In this document: piece by piece, positions 9,479 to 18,693 of the stretch
Position numbering within the stretch: the first letter of the stretch is position 1
Layout of the letters: each line of letters starts with the position of its first letter
Assembly: GCF_004297875.1 (NCBI RefSeq)
Contig: NZ_SCSK01000067.1
Span: 1-64,000 of the forward strand
Direction of reading: 5' to 3'
From: Pandoraea sp.
Lineage (GTDB): Bacteria > Pseudomonadota > Gammaproteobacteria > Burkholderiales > Burkholderiaceae
Length of the DNA stretch: 64,000 nucleotides
The notes under the pieces: generated by a model
What the model was told of the DNA's origin: nothing
What the model saw: only the letters and a program-made list of their open reading frames with translations
The model's database searches: none
Program-made: the position numbers and the translations under genes

Positions 9479-9835
9479 TTCTGCGATAACCGGTTGATTT
9501 TGTTGCATTTAAATTCGAGATCGGGCGTGGTCTCGGCAGCGCCGCGCAGGGCGCGCCGGCGGTCGTGCCGACGCCGGTCATGATACCGGCACCGACGATC
9601 AAGAACAAACGTGACAGGAGTTCGGATGTGTCTTGCGAAAAAAGACGCATTGCCAGGGCCGAGGTCTGTTCAATTGTTAAATATCCTTAAGTTTTGCTTG
9701 ATTTGCATGCCTGACCATTATGATCGGCCATAGGGTGTTGAATGTCGCCGCCTGCTCGATAACGCTGAATTGACCTGTAGATGCGGGATGCGCGCAGCCG
9801 AAAAAAACCAGGTTGATGAGCTATTTTTGCCAAGC
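9479..9835 (+). other. intergenic region between xth and the response-regulator pair
   Basis: About 350 bases without a convincing gene. The central part (9670-9740) is AT-rich compared with the surroundings and probably carries promoters for xth and for the regulator to its right. I could not define a -35/-10 pair with confidence. Confidence 0.4.
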
Positions 9836-10549
9836 ATGAAGATCCAACTGGCCGTCTTCGCCGTTAACACGAATGACGCGAAGATTCTCGGACACATTCT
9901 GTCGGAAGCGCACTACAACTGCGCATTTTTTGATTCGAGCGACGTCTTGCTGGCGGCGCTGGAAGTCGAATGCTACGACGCATTGATCGTGGATTGGTCG
10001 GGCGAGAATGCCGGTCCGGCGATGTTGATCCGACGCCTCAGGCAGCGCGCCAGGAACAACCCGCCGCTGATGTGCATCACCGGTGCCGAGCACCCGCTGA
10101 GCGTGGCCGATGGCCTGCGGCTGGGTGCCGACCAATGCACCGTCAGACCGATCTCGCCTGCCGTGCTGGTAGCGCAGATCGAAGCGATGCTTCGGCGCGC
10201 GCGTGGCGCTGACGTGCATAGCAGCCGCGAAGCGCACGGCGACTACACGTTCCATATCAGCCGGCGGGAGGTCGAATTCTCGGGCAAGCGGGTTTCGCTC
10301 ACGCACAAGGAATTCAATATCGCACTGCTGATGTTTCGCAATATCTCGCACACGGTCACGCGCGCGCACATCTTGCGCATGATCTGGGGCGAGGCCAACC
10401 CGGCGTTTTCCCGCACGCTGGATAGCCATGTGGCCAAGCTGCGCGCCAAGCTCGAGCTCAGGGCCGGCCAGCACGGCTATCGCCTCGTCGCGATTTACGG
10501 CCACGGCTATCGATTGGATAGAATGGGGGCGGCGCGCCAGGCAATGTAA
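9836..10549 (+). CDS. OmpR-type response regulator with degenerate receiver
   Basis: 237 residues from ATG 9836. A TTG at 9770 is an alternative, but the chosen start matches the MKI... start of the next gene. An N-terminal receiver-like domain (about 1-120) is followed by a winged-helix DNA-binding domain (about 130-230, 'SLTHKEFNIALLMF', 'HILRMIWGEA', 'LDSHVAKLRAKL', 'GHGYRL'). The acidic pair of the receiver is replaced by Val-Asn ('AVNTNDA') and the conserved Lys by Arg ('TVRP'). The acceptor-like Asp ('IVDWSGE') and a Thr remain. It may therefore act without normal phosphorylation. It lies 46 bp before a full-featured paralogue. Confidence 0.85.
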   Translation: MKIQLAVFAVNTNDAKILGHILSEAHYNCAFFDSSDVLLAALEVECYDALIVDWSGENAGPAMLIRRLRQRARNNPPLMCITGAEHPLSVADGLRLGADQCTVRPISPAVLVAQIEAMLRRARGADVHSSREAHGDYTFHISRREVEFSGKRVSLTHKEFNIALLMFRNISHTVTRAHILRMIWGEANPAFSRTLDSHVAKLRAKLELRAGQHGYRLVAIYGHGYRLDRMGAARQAM

Positions 10550-10595
10550 CCTTGGCGGGTTGTGCCGCGCCCGGCGGGAGATCACAGGGGGAGTG

Positions 10596-11312
10596 ATGAA
10601 AATTGCGTCGCTAGAAGATGACGAAGCCCACGCGGCGATCATGTCGCGCGTGCTGCATGAGGCCGGCTACGAATGCACCACGTTTGCCACCGGACGGGCG
10701 CTCAACCGACGGCTGCGCGAAGAAAAATTCGATATGCTGATCGTTGACTGGGAGCTTCCCGACACCAGCGGACGCGATTTTATCTTGTGGTTCAGGACCC
10801 ATTTCGGCAACGACGTACCCGTGCTGTTCGTCACCGCTCGCAATCTGGAGGAGGACATTATCAGCGGACTGTCGGCGGGCGCCGATGATTACCTGACCAA
10901 GCCGATCAGAACCAACGAGTTTGTCGCGCGGGTGCGCGCATTGCTGCGGCGCGCCTACCCGAGCGCGGGCGAAGACAGCCTGATCGAAATTGGGCCGTAT
11001 CGCGTCGACCTGCCCCAAAAGACGATTCACATGCACGACGAGCCGATTACACTCACGCCCCGCGAATTTGATCTGGCGCGACTGCTGTTCCAGAACCTCG
11101 GCCGCCTGCTGCCGCGCGATCTGCTGATGCAGGCGGTCTGGGGCCGCGGCGCGGAAATCGCGTCGCGCACGCTCGATACCCACCTGTCACGCGTCAGAAC
11201 CAAGCTCAAGTTGCGCCCCGAAAACGGCGTGCAACTGGTGCCGGTCTATTCGCGGGGCTATCGTCTCGAGCCGGTCGCGGCGCGCGACGGCGTGGCAGCA
11301 GGCGATGCGTGA
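10596..11312 (+). CDS. OmpR-type response regulator
   Basis: A 238-residue regulator with an intact receiver: 'LEDDEA' acidic pair, phospho-acceptor Asp in 'LIVDWELPD', Thr in 'FVTARN' and Lys in 'LTKPI'. A winged-helix output domain follows ('LTPREFDLARLLFQN', 'LDTHLSRVRTKLKL', 'SRGYRL'). ATG 10596 has an AGGGGGAG ribosome site. It follows the degenerate paralogue by 46 bp. It is convergent with the CHASE2 kinase, whose stop is 17 bp away, which suggests that kinase as its partner. Confidence 0.92.
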   Translation: MKIASLEDDEAHAAIMSRVLHEAGYECTTFATGRALNRRLREEKFDMLIVDWELPDTSGRDFILWFRTHFGNDVPVLFVTARNLEEDIISGLSAGADDYLTKPIRTNEFVARVRALLRRAYPSAGEDSLIEIGPYRVDLPQKTIHMHDEPITLTPREFDLARLLFQNLGRLLPRDLLMQAVWGRGAEIASRTLDTHLSRVRTKLKLRPENGVQLVPVYSRGYRLEPVAARDGVAAGDA

Positions 11313-11329
11313 GCCGTGCGGCCGGCGGC

Positions 11330-13663
11330 TCAAGAGGCCGACGCTGGCAGGTCAACGACGAACGAGGACCCCTGTCCGACCGTACTGCTGACCGAGAGCC
11401 GACCCCCGTGTTTGTCGACCACGGTCTTGACGAACGCCAGGCCAAGGCCCGTGCCGCCCGGGTCATTCTCGCCAGGCGCGACGAAGCGGGCGAACTTCTC
11501 GAACAGGCGAGGCAAGGCATCGGCGGGGATGCCCCAACCCTGGTCGTGAATGCTCAGGCACCAACCGTCCGGCGCCGGCGCGATCCGGCAAACGACGCGC
11601 GCGTCGGGGTCGCTGTATTTGATCGCGTTATTGAGCAGATTGATAAGCGCGCGCGTGAGCAGTGCCCGGTCGCCTCGTGCTGGTGCGCCGTCCTCGGGCA
11701 GATCTGTGTCGATCGCGATTCGCCTGGCCGACGCCAGCTCCCACACGTCGTCGAGCGCGTCGAGCAGCAACTGCGCGAGATCGACTTCCTCGAATTGATA
11801 CGCCTGCGATTCGGCGCGTGTGAGCTGCACGAAGTCATCGGCCAAACTGAGCGTGCGCTCGGCGTATTTGCCGATGCGTTGGGCAAACACTTCCGGCGAC
11901 AGGGCGCTTTCACGATACTTCTGGTTCTCGAGCAAAGCGAGGATCGATGATTGCGGCGAGCGGATATCGTGCGACAGGAATCGCATCGTTTCGTCGCGTT
12001 GCCGCTGTGCTTCGCGAATCAACGAGATGTCAATCAACGTTACGATCCAGCCGATGGGCTGATGCGACGGGTCGAACAGCGCCACCAGCTTGACCAGGAA
12101 GTCGCGGCCATCACCGTCTTGCGCTTCGACCGTGACCGGCTGCGCGTGCCCGACTGCGCGCTGCAGATGCGTGCTCCAGTCGCTGTGAGCCGGCTGCCGC
12201 AGGTGGCTCAACAGATCGTGCAATGGTGTGCCGCGCAATTGTGTTGCTCCACGCGCGCCGAAATAGCGCAATGCCTCGTGGTTGGCCAACAGGACATTTT
12301 GATCCGGGCCGCAAATCAATGTCGCGTCGGGCATGCTGTCGACACCGTCCTGGATGAAGCGACGCATCGCGCGCACACGCTTGACCGCCTGATGCATCAC
12401 GTGAATCTGGCGCTCGACTGTGTCGCTGATCAGCGGCGCGGGGGCCTTGCGCTCCGGCAGCAGGTGAGGCTCGCTATCGAGCCGCGTGAACTCCTGGCCG
12501 AGATAGCGAATGACCGCCTCCAGGCGACGCCAGCTCCACAGCGGATAGGCAACGACCAGCATGAATACGGTTGGCAGCGGCGCAATCCATAACCCTTCGC
12601 GGGTCAGCATCAGATAGCTCAGCATCAGCGTGGCGACAGCCAGCGCCACCGTCAAGGCCAGTGACTTGCGCGGCGTGAGGATGAAATGCCCCAGCATGGC
12701 CAGCAGGATCGCACCGATCGCCAGGACCAGACCGGCCACCGGCGGCGCGTCGACGATGGCGCGGTGCGCGATCAGCGCGTCGAGCACGTTGGCGATGATT
12801 TCGACACCGGCCATGGCGCGCGAATGTCCCGACACCGGGGTCGGATAACTGTCGCCCAGTCCGGCCGCCGTGGCGCCGACCAGTACCAGCTTGCCGTTGA
12901 AAAAAGATCGCGGCACGGTGCCATCCAGCACGTCGGCGTAGGACACCTCCGTGTAGTGCCCGGGGGCTCCGGTGAAAGGAATGTGGATCCAGTTGTCTCG
13001 CAACCACAATGGCGCATCTGGCGCGGTGGAGGACGGGAGCGCCGCCCCGGGCCGGCGCTCGCCCGGCAGCGGAGGCAAGCCCTGCGGCATGCCGGCCACC
13101 CGCAGCATTGCGACGGCGAGGTGGTCCCACTGAGCATGGGGGGTGCCCTCACGCAGAAACACGCTGCGTGCCACACCGTCGGAATCGAGTTCGAGGTCGA
13201 TATGGCCAATCGCCGCCGCCGCAGCCGAGAAGGCCGGGGTGGGCAACACCGGCCGGCCGTGCGTCGCGTACATCGGCAGCACCACCCGGCCGTTGTCGCG
13301 GATCGCCCTGGCCAGCGCGAGATCGTCTGCGGGATGTTGTCGATCGGCTTCGGCCAGGATCACATCGAGGCCAACCGCGCGGGCCTGGGTTCGCGCCAGA
13401 CGCGCCAGGAGCGCTGCATGCACCGAGCGCGGCCATGGCCAGCGGCCGATCCTGGCCAGACTCGCATTGTCGATCGCAACAATCACGATGGCGGGATTGG
13501 CCGCGCGCGCGTCCGAGGCGATCCACCGGTCATAGAGCAGGCGGCTGGGTTGCCATTGGTCGACCGACTGATTCAGGACGACCGTCGCGACCAGCAGCAG
13601 CGCGGTCAACGTCAGCCATTCGAGCAAGGGGCCGCGGTGCGCCGGTGCGAATCTCGCCTTCAC
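11330..13663 (-). CDS. CHASE2-domain sensor histidine kinase
   Basis: A 777-residue membrane kinase. Transmembrane segment about 14-31; periplasmic CHASE2 domain about 40-300 ('IVAIDNASLARIGRWPWPR', 'LVGATAAGLGDSYPTP'). Three closely spaced transmembrane helices follow at about 308-328, 334-353 and 358-378, then a PAS domain (about 436-550) and a HisKA region with His565 ('FLSHDIRSP'). The ATPase domain has 'NLLNNAIKYSD', 'DQGWGIP' and 'GGTGLGL'. Its start overlaps the stop of the FecR gene by 4 bases (ATGA), indicating translational coupling. The signal sensed by CHASE2 is unknown. Confidence 0.93.
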   Translation of the reverse strand: MKARFAPAHRGPLLEWLTLTALLLVATVVLNQSVDQWQPSRLLYDRWIASDARAANPAIVIVAIDNASLARIGRWPWPRSVHAALLARLARTQARAVGLDVILAEADRQHPADDLALARAIRDNGRVVLPMYATHGRPVLPTPAFSAAAAAIGHIDLELDSDGVARSVFLREGTPHAQWDHLAVAMLRVAGMPQGLPPLPGERRPGAALPSSTAPDAPLWLRDNWIHIPFTGAPGHYTEVSYADVLDGTVPRSFFNGKLVLVGATAAGLGDSYPTPVSGHSRAMAGVEIIANVLDALIAHRAIVDAPPVAGLVLAIGAILLAMLGHFILTPRKSLALTVALAVATLMLSYLMLTREGLWIAPLPTVFMLVVAYPLWSWRRLEAVIRYLGQEFTRLDSEPHLLPERKAPAPLISDTVERQIHVMHQAVKRVRAMRRFIQDGVDSMPDATLICGPDQNVLLANHEALRYFGARGATQLRGTPLHDLLSHLRQPAHSDWSTHLQRAVGHAQPVTVEAQDGDGRDFLVKLVALFDPSHQPIGWIVTLIDISLIREAQRQRDETMRFLSHDIRSPQSSILALLENQKYRESALSPEVFAQRIGKYAERTLSLADDFVQLTRAESQAYQFEEVDLAQLLLDALDDVWELASARRIAIDTDLPEDGAPARGDRALLTRALINLLNNAIKYSDPDARVVCRIAPAPDGWCLSIHDQGWGIPADALPRLFEKFARFVAPGENDPGGTGLGLAFVKTVVDKHGGRLSVSSTVGQGSSFVVDLPASAS

Positions 13664-15309
13664 GGTTGGGTGAGCAGACGCACGTTGGGCGTGACGTCAC
13701 CGTTGTCGTCGATCAGGATTCGCTGCGGCGCGCAGGATATGCCATGGAAGCCGTCGGCATCCAGCGAGCTCACGCGCACGTAGTAGGTGCCGGATGGCAG
13801 CGGCGCGAGATGCCAGTCGGGCGCGTGCGTCACGCCAGCGGCGATCGGCAAGGTGAAGTCGGGATCCCGGGCAAGCTCGACGCGATAGGTCTGGGTCGCA
13901 TCGGCGGCCCAGGTCAGCTGCACGGCGGCGGGCGAACGTGTCTGTGCCTGCATGGCGGTGAGTTCCGGCGCGACGGTCACGCCGAGCGGCAGCGGCGCGC
14001 TGAAGGCCCCCGATCGGCCATCCCGGCCGATCGATGCCACGCGCCAGTAATAGCGCCCCGGCGTCAGGTCGGCTATGCGCAGGCGGCTGCCGGCCTGGCG
14101 TTCGTCGCGCAGCGGCGCGGCAAAGTTCGGTGTGCGGGCCAACTGGAAGTGATAGCCGGCCGCGTCGCCGACCTGGCCCCAGTCGAATTCGACATGCGGC
14201 CCGCTTACCGGCGCGTCGCGCGGCGGCGCGACGGCCACCGGAATCCCGGGGTGTGCCGCTATCTCGAACGCGACTACCCGCCTGCGTCCCTCCAGGCCGT
14301 CGGCGTCGATCCCACTGACGGCGAGATAGTACCTGCCGTCGGGCAGGCCGGCGAATTTGGCGACCGGGCCCCTGAACGAGCCGGTCAGCAAAATATCGTC
14401 GATGGCCCGGTCGCGAGCCACGATGGCGCGATACGACACGGCCCCCGGCAGCGCGGCATAGGCAAAGCGCGCGATCGGCTGCGACTGGCGGGTGGCGATG
14501 CCTCGCAGCGATGGCGCGGGCAGCAGCGGTCGCGGCGCCTGCACCTTGCCGTCTGGCCCGACGATGGTGCCCTGGCCGGCCGTGATCGCGCTGGGCGTCG
14601 CGGAGCCGGCGCCCTGTACGGCAACGACGCCTTTGAGCACCTCATTGGTCATTTGCGAGTCGTGGTCCCTCAGCCCGACGCGGAATTGCGTGCCGCGCAC
14701 GCCCGTGACCGCCAGCGGCGAATTGACCTCGTAGCGGCCGATACCGCGGTGCGCCGGGTCCACGCTCGACTCGACCTGCCCGTGGCTGAAGCGGAGCACC
14801 GTGTTGATGATATTGGTGTGCCGGTACTGCCGGAGATGGGCCAGCACCAGCGTCGTGTCGGGCAAGACACGTATCTTGCTGTGGTCGACCAGTTCAAGCG
14901 TCGCGCTTGCGCCGGGCGCGCTGCTGATGCGGCTGCCTTCGGTCAGTATCATGCCAGGCGTCAAAGGGATCGACGCATGCCGGCCCAGGACGCGCGACAC
15001 CCGGCCATTGGCAAACAGCACCCGGGCGCTCGACGGCTCGGTCGCGGCCCATGCCAGCGGTATTCGCAACCGCGTGGCCGGTCGCAGGCGGTAAGCAGAA
15101 CGAATCTGATTGAACTGTTGCAGGTCGTGCCAGTTGTGATCCGGCCGCAGGTAGTCCGAAGCGATGCCAAACAGCGTGTCACCGGGATCGACGGCAACGA
15201 TCAGCGCGCCATCCTGCACGCCGAGCGGCGCGGCCGGGCAGGCCAGCGGCAGCAGCACGGCCAGACACAGCAGTCCCCGCGTCAATTGATTGAATGCTAT
15301 TGTGTGCAT
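13660..15309 (-). CDS. periplasmic LysM-FecR-fibronectin type III protein
   Basis: A 549-residue exported protein. Signal peptide about 1-26 ending in PAA; a LysM-like peptidoglycan-binding domain about 40-88 ('VDPGDTLFGIASDYLRPDHNW'); a FecR domain about 95-215 ('EVNSPLAVTGVRGTQFRVG'). At least three fibronectin type III-like repeats then run from about 255 to 535, each with a 'GRYYWRVASIGRDGRSG'-type strand. It is the first gene of an operon with the CHASE2 kinase. FecR proteins pass signals in the periplasm, so this is probably a cell-wall-tethered accessory sensor for the kinase. Confidence 0.88.
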   Translation of the reverse strand: MHTIAFNQLTRGLLCLAVLLPLACPAAPLGVQDGALIVAVDPGDTLFGIASDYLRPDHNWHDLQQFNQIRSAYRLRPATRLRIPLAWAATEPSSARVLFANGRVSRVLGRHASIPLTPGMILTEGSRISSAPGASATLELVDHSKIRVLPDTTLVLAHLRQYRHTNIINTVLRFSHGQVESSVDPAHRGIGRYEVNSPLAVTGVRGTQFRVGLRDHDSQMTNEVLKGVVAVQGAGSATPSAITAGQGTIVGPDGKVQAPRPLLPAPSLRGIATRQSQPIARFAYAALPGAVSYRAIVARDRAIDDILLTGSFRGPVAKFAGLPDGRYYLAVSGIDADGLEGRRRVVAFEIAAHPGIPVAVAPPRDAPVSGPHVEFDWGQVGDAAGYHFQLARTPNFAAPLRDERQAGSRLRIADLTPGRYYWRVASIGRDGRSGAFSAPLPLGVTVAPELTAMQAQTRSPAAVQLTWAADATQTYRVELARDPDFTLPIAAGVTHAPDWHLAPLPSGTYYVRVSSLDADGFHGISCAPQRILIDDNGDVTPNVRLLTQP

Positions 15310-15514
15310 GAATTTCTCGGGTCAAGCTGGCAACGGATCGCGGCCGCGATTTCGGCGTGGCCACAGCAGCCGCCGAGAAAGCATCGAACGTTCTGTGCCG
15401 CCTGTTTTTCGGCGATTATAAGTTTTTCAGAATAATTTGAGCTGATTTAACATTATTTAACAGTTGGTGCGACCGATTCGTCTGCCGGGCGCGCCGTTCC
15501 CGTCAGGAGCCACT

Positions 15515-16375
15515 TTGAAACTATTGCGATTCGGTCCGAAGGGCCATGAAAAACCAGGAGTGCTGGACGCTCGGGGCGTAGTTCGCGACCTTTCCGGCGT
15601 GATCGCCGATCTGACGCCGGAGCAGCTCAGTCCGGCCGGGTTGGCCGAACTGCGCGCGCTGGATTTGACGACCCTGCCCGAGGTCGCCACACCCGGCCGC
15701 CTGGGCACGCCGTTTACCGGGCTGGGACAATTCATTGGCGTGGGGCTGAACTATCGCGACCACGCGGCTGAAGCGAATTTGCCTATCCCCGGCGAGCCGA
15801 TTCTTTTCGCGAAATGGAACCAGTGCTTCAGCGGCCCCAACGATCCGATCGTGATGCCCAAGGGCTCGCGCAAGACCGACTGGGAGGTCGAGCTTGGCGT
15901 GGTGATCGGCACCCGGGCGCGCTACGTGCCGCTGGAGGACGCGCTGCGGCATGTCGCCGGATATTGCGTGGTGAACGACGTCTCGGAGCGCGAGTTTCAG
16001 ATGGAGCGGGGTGGCACCTGGGACAAGGGCAAGGGCTGCGACACGTTCGGCCCGGTCGGCCCGTGGCTGGTGAGCGCCGACGAGGTGCCCGATCCGCAAA
16101 ACCTGGGACTTTGGCTGGACGTCAACGGCAAGCGGTTCCAGACCGGCAACACCACCCACATGATCTTCGGCGTTGCGTTCCTGATCCATTACATGAGTCA
16201 GGTGATGACGCTCAACCCCGGCGACCTGATCGCCACCGGCACGCCGCCGGGTGTCGGCATGGGATGCAAGCCGCCCGTGTTTCTGCGCGAGGGCGACGTG
16301 GTGCGTCTGGGGATCGACGGCCTGGGCGAGCAGCAACAGGTGGTGCATGCCTGGCGGGCCGATTTGCTCGATTGA
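15515..16375 (+). CDS. fumarylacetoacetate hydrolase family protein
   Basis: A 286-residue FAH-superfamily enzyme. It contains 'GVGLNYRDHAAEANLPIPGEPILF', the metal-ligand pattern 'DWEVELGVVIG', 'VVNDVSEREFQ', 'KGCDTFGPVGPW' and the C-terminal 'GDLIATGTPPGVG'. These enzymes cleave or decarboxylate beta-diketo or 2-oxo acids in aromatic and sugar-acid breakdown. Ureidoglycolate lyase-like annotations are common, but the substrate cannot be fixed here. The start is TTG 15515, supported by AGGAG five bases upstream. A longer frame from 15464 adds 17 atypical residues. Confidence 0.88.
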   Translation: MKLLRFGPKGHEKPGVLDARGVVRDLSGVIADLTPEQLSPAGLAELRALDLTTLPEVATPGRLGTPFTGLGQFIGVGLNYRDHAAEANLPIPGEPILFAKWNQCFSGPNDPIVMPKGSRKTDWEVELGVVIGTRARYVPLEDALRHVAGYCVVNDVSEREFQMERGGTWDKGKGCDTFGPVGPWLVSADEVPDPQNLGLWLDVNGKRFQTGNTTHMIFGVAFLIHYMSQVMTLNPGDLIATGTPPGVGMGCKPPVFLREGDVVRLGIDGLGEQQQVVHAWRADLLD

Positions 16376-16445
16376 CGATGGTCGGCGCCGGCGGCCGCGC
16401 GCGGCCGGCGCTGCTTGATGATGCATGCATTGATGGGGCGGCGCG

Positions 16446-17018
16446 ATGGAACGCTGTGCATGGTGTGAGGGGTTCGACGCCTATCGGCAATATCACGATC
16501 TCGAATGGGGTGTGCCGTTGCGCGACCCCCTGGCACTGTTCGAGTTACTGATGCTCGAGGGCGCGCAGGCCGGTTTGTCCTGGGCCACGATATTGAAAAA
16601 GCGTGACAATTACCGGCGCGCGTTCGATGGTTTCGATCCCGAGAAGATCGCCCGCTACGACGAACGCAAGATGGCGCAATTGCTGGCCGATCCGGGCATC
16701 GTGCGCAATCGCGCCAAGGTCGGGGCGGTCGTGCAAAATGCGCGCGCGTATCTGGAGATGCGCGAGCGCGGCCAGCGCTTCGACGCGTTTCTGTGGGATT
16801 TCGTTGGCGGCCGTACGCGCCAGAATGCCTGGAGCGGCAGGCACGCGGTGCCGGCCAGCACCGCGCAATCGGATGCGATGAGCAAGGCGCTCAAGAAGCT
16901 TGGTTTCAAGTTCGTCGGCTCGACCATCTGCTATGCGTTCATGCAATCGGCGGGCCTGGTCAACGACCACGTCACGACCTGTTTTCGCCACGAGCAGGTG
17001 CGGGCGTTGGCGGGGTAA
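16446..17018 (+). CDS. tag: DNA-3-methyladenine glycosylase I
   Basis: A 190-residue Tag enzyme that removes 3-methyladenine from alkylated DNA. The Zn-binding residues of the family are present: Cys4, His17, His175 and Cys179 ('VNDHVTTCF'). So are 'LEGAQAGLSWATILKKR' and 'FKFVGSTICYAFMQS'. It starts at ATG 16446, 70 bp after the FAH gene and 56 bp before rlmJ. The three genes are on one strand but not obviously related in function. Confidence 0.95.
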   Translation: MERCAWCEGFDAYRQYHDLEWGVPLRDPLALFELLMLEGAQAGLSWATILKKRDNYRRAFDGFDPEKIARYDERKMAQLLADPGIVRNRAKVGAVVQNARAYLEMRERGQRFDAFLWDFVGGRTRQNAWSGRHAVPASTAQSDAMSKALKKLGFKFVGSTICYAFMQSAGLVNDHVTTCFRHEQVRALAG

Positions 17019-17074
17019 TCGGCGGCGCGGGCCCGCCGGTCGGCTACAATCGCGCCTGTTCAACCGGAAAACCC

Positions 17075-17932
17075 ATGTTCAGCTACCGCCACGCCTTTCA
17101 CGCCGGCAATCACGCCGACGTCCTCAAGCACTGCATCGTCGTTCAACTGCTCGAATACCTGGGCCAGAAGGACACGCCATTCTGGTATATCGACACCCAT
17201 GCGGGCGCCGGCGGATACGCGCTCGAGAGCGAATGGGCCAAAAAGAATGCCGAATATCAAAGCGGCATCACGCGCCTGTGGGGCCGCCAGGATTTGCCGC
17301 CGCTGGTGGCCGAGTACGTTCGGCTGGTGCGCGAATTCAACGCCGACGGCAAGCTGCGCTATTACCCGGGTTCGCCGTTTCTGGCGCTGCAACTGCTGCG
17401 CGACACCGATCGCCTGCGGCTGTTCGAGATGCACGGCAACGAAAATCGCGCGTTGCAGGACAACTTCCGGCCGCAAGGCAAGTCGGTCGCGCGCCGCACG
17501 ATGTTCTACGAGGCCGACGGCTTCGCCAGCCTCAAGGCCTTGCTGCCGCCGCCGCCCAAGCGCGGCTTGGTCCTGATCGACCCCGCCTACGAAGACAAGC
17601 AGGACTACACCCGCGTCGTGCAAACCGTGCAGGAGGCACTCACGCGCTTTCCGACAGGCTGTTACGCGATCTGGTACCCGCAGGTCCAGCGACGCGAGTC
17701 GACACAGTTGCCCGAGCGGCTCAAGCGCCTGCCGCTCAAAAGCTGGCTGCACGCCAGTCTCACCGTGCATTCGCCATTGCCCGGCGGTCTCGGGCTGCAT
17801 GGCAGCGGCATGTTCATCGTCAATCCGCCCTGGACGTTGCGCGCGGCGCTGCAGGAAGCTTTACCCTGGCTGGTAAAGGTGCTGGGGCAGGACAAGGGCG
17901 CGAAATACACGCTCGAAGGCAAGCAGGATTAG
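17075..17932 (+). CDS. rlmJ: 23S rRNA (adenine-2030-N6)-methyltransferase RlmJ
   Basis: A 285-residue protein beginning 'MFSYRHAFHAGNHADVLKH', the invariant RlmJ start, which fixes ATG 17075. The S-adenosylmethionine fold is visible in 'IDTHAGAGGY', and the catalytic motif is 'LIDPAYED'. Late in the protein 'MFIVNPPW' is typical of the family. A TACAAT box lies about 30 nt upstream of the start. Its stop codon TAG (17930-17932) overlaps the stop of rsuA on the other strand. Confidence 0.95.
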   Translation: MFSYRHAFHAGNHADVLKHCIVVQLLEYLGQKDTPFWYIDTHAGAGGYALESEWAKKNAEYQSGITRLWGRQDLPPLVAEYVRLVREFNADGKLRYYPGSPFLALQLLRDTDRLRLFEMHGNENRALQDNFRPQGKSVARRTMFYEADGFASLKALLPPPPKRGLVLIDPAYEDKQDYTRVVQTVQEALTRFPTGCYAIWYPQVQRRESTQLPERLKRLPLKSWLHASLTVHSPLPGGLGLHGSGMFIVNPPWTLRAALQEALPWLVKVLGQDKGAKYTLEGKQD

Positions 17933-18642
17933 CTTTGCGGCGCCGGGTAGGGAATTGCGGCCAGATCATCCGCCTCGAGATAGCGCCATGTGCCGGGCGC
18001 CAGCGTGCCCAGCGCCAGGCCGCCGAGCTGCTCTCGGTGCAATTGCTCGACACGGTTGCCGACCGCGGCCACCATTCGCTTGACCTGATGATATTTACCC
18101 TGGTCGATCGTCAGCCAGAGCCGGTGTGCGCCCTTGCTTTGCGCGTCGATGGCGCGCACCGGCTGCGTTTCATCGTGCAGCAACACGCCGTCGCGCAAGG
18201 CGGCAAGCATCGCCTCGGTGATCGGATGCTTCGTCGTCGCGAGATAACGTTTGGGCACATGGCGGCGCGGCGACATCAGCGCGTGCAAAAACGGCCCGTC
18301 ATCGCTCAGTAGCAGCAGTCCGGTGGTGTCCTGGTCGAGCCGGCCGGCTGGCTGCACGCCGCGCGCCACCAGCGGCGCGGGCAGCAGCGCAAGCACGCTC
18401 TGGTGGTGCTGAGGGCTGGCCGAGCACTCGTAGCCGGAGGGCTTGTGCAGCAGCAGGTAGACCTTTTCCCGATAGCGCCAGGTTTGACCGTCGACGGCAA
18501 ACGCCAGCCCGTGCGGTGCGAACTCCTGCCTGGGGGCGTCGCACACGACGCCGTCGACGCTCACCGCACCGCTTTCGATCAATGCGCGGCATGTCTTGCG
18601 ACTGCCGAATCCCTGCGACTGAAGAAGGCGTTCGAGTTGAAT
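17929..18642 (-). CDS. rsuA: 16S rRNA pseudouridine-516 synthase RsuA, probable ATT start
   Basis: A 237-residue pseudouridine synthase. An S4 RNA-binding domain occupies residues 1-45 ('QLERLLQSQGFGSRKTCRAL') and the catalytic domain contains 'GRLDQDTTGLLLLS', with the essential Asp in 'RLDQDT', and 'KYHQVKRMVAAVGNRV'. No ATG, GTG or TTG occurs at the natural start of the S4 domain. The codon there is ATT (18642-18640), preceded by GGAG with a 7 nt spacer. A TTG at 18582 would delete half of the S4 domain. It follows the acyltransferase gene by about 50 bp and converges with rlmJ. Confidence 0.88.
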   Translation of the reverse strand: MQLERLLQSQGFGSRKTCRALIESGAVSVDGVVCDAPRQEFAPHGLAFAVDGQTWRYREKVYLLLHKPSGYECSASPQHHQSVLALLPAPLVARGVQPAGRLDQDTTGLLLLSDDGPFLHALMSPRRHVPKRYLATTKHPITEAMLAALRDGVLLHDETQPVRAIDAQSKGAHRLWLTIDQGKYHQVKRMVAAVGNRVEQLHREQLGGLALGTLAPGTWRYLEADDLAAIPYPAPQS

Positions 18643-18693
18643 AGGGGGTCTCCGAGGTGTTGCAATGTCAACCCGGTATTGTAATGGCCGTCC

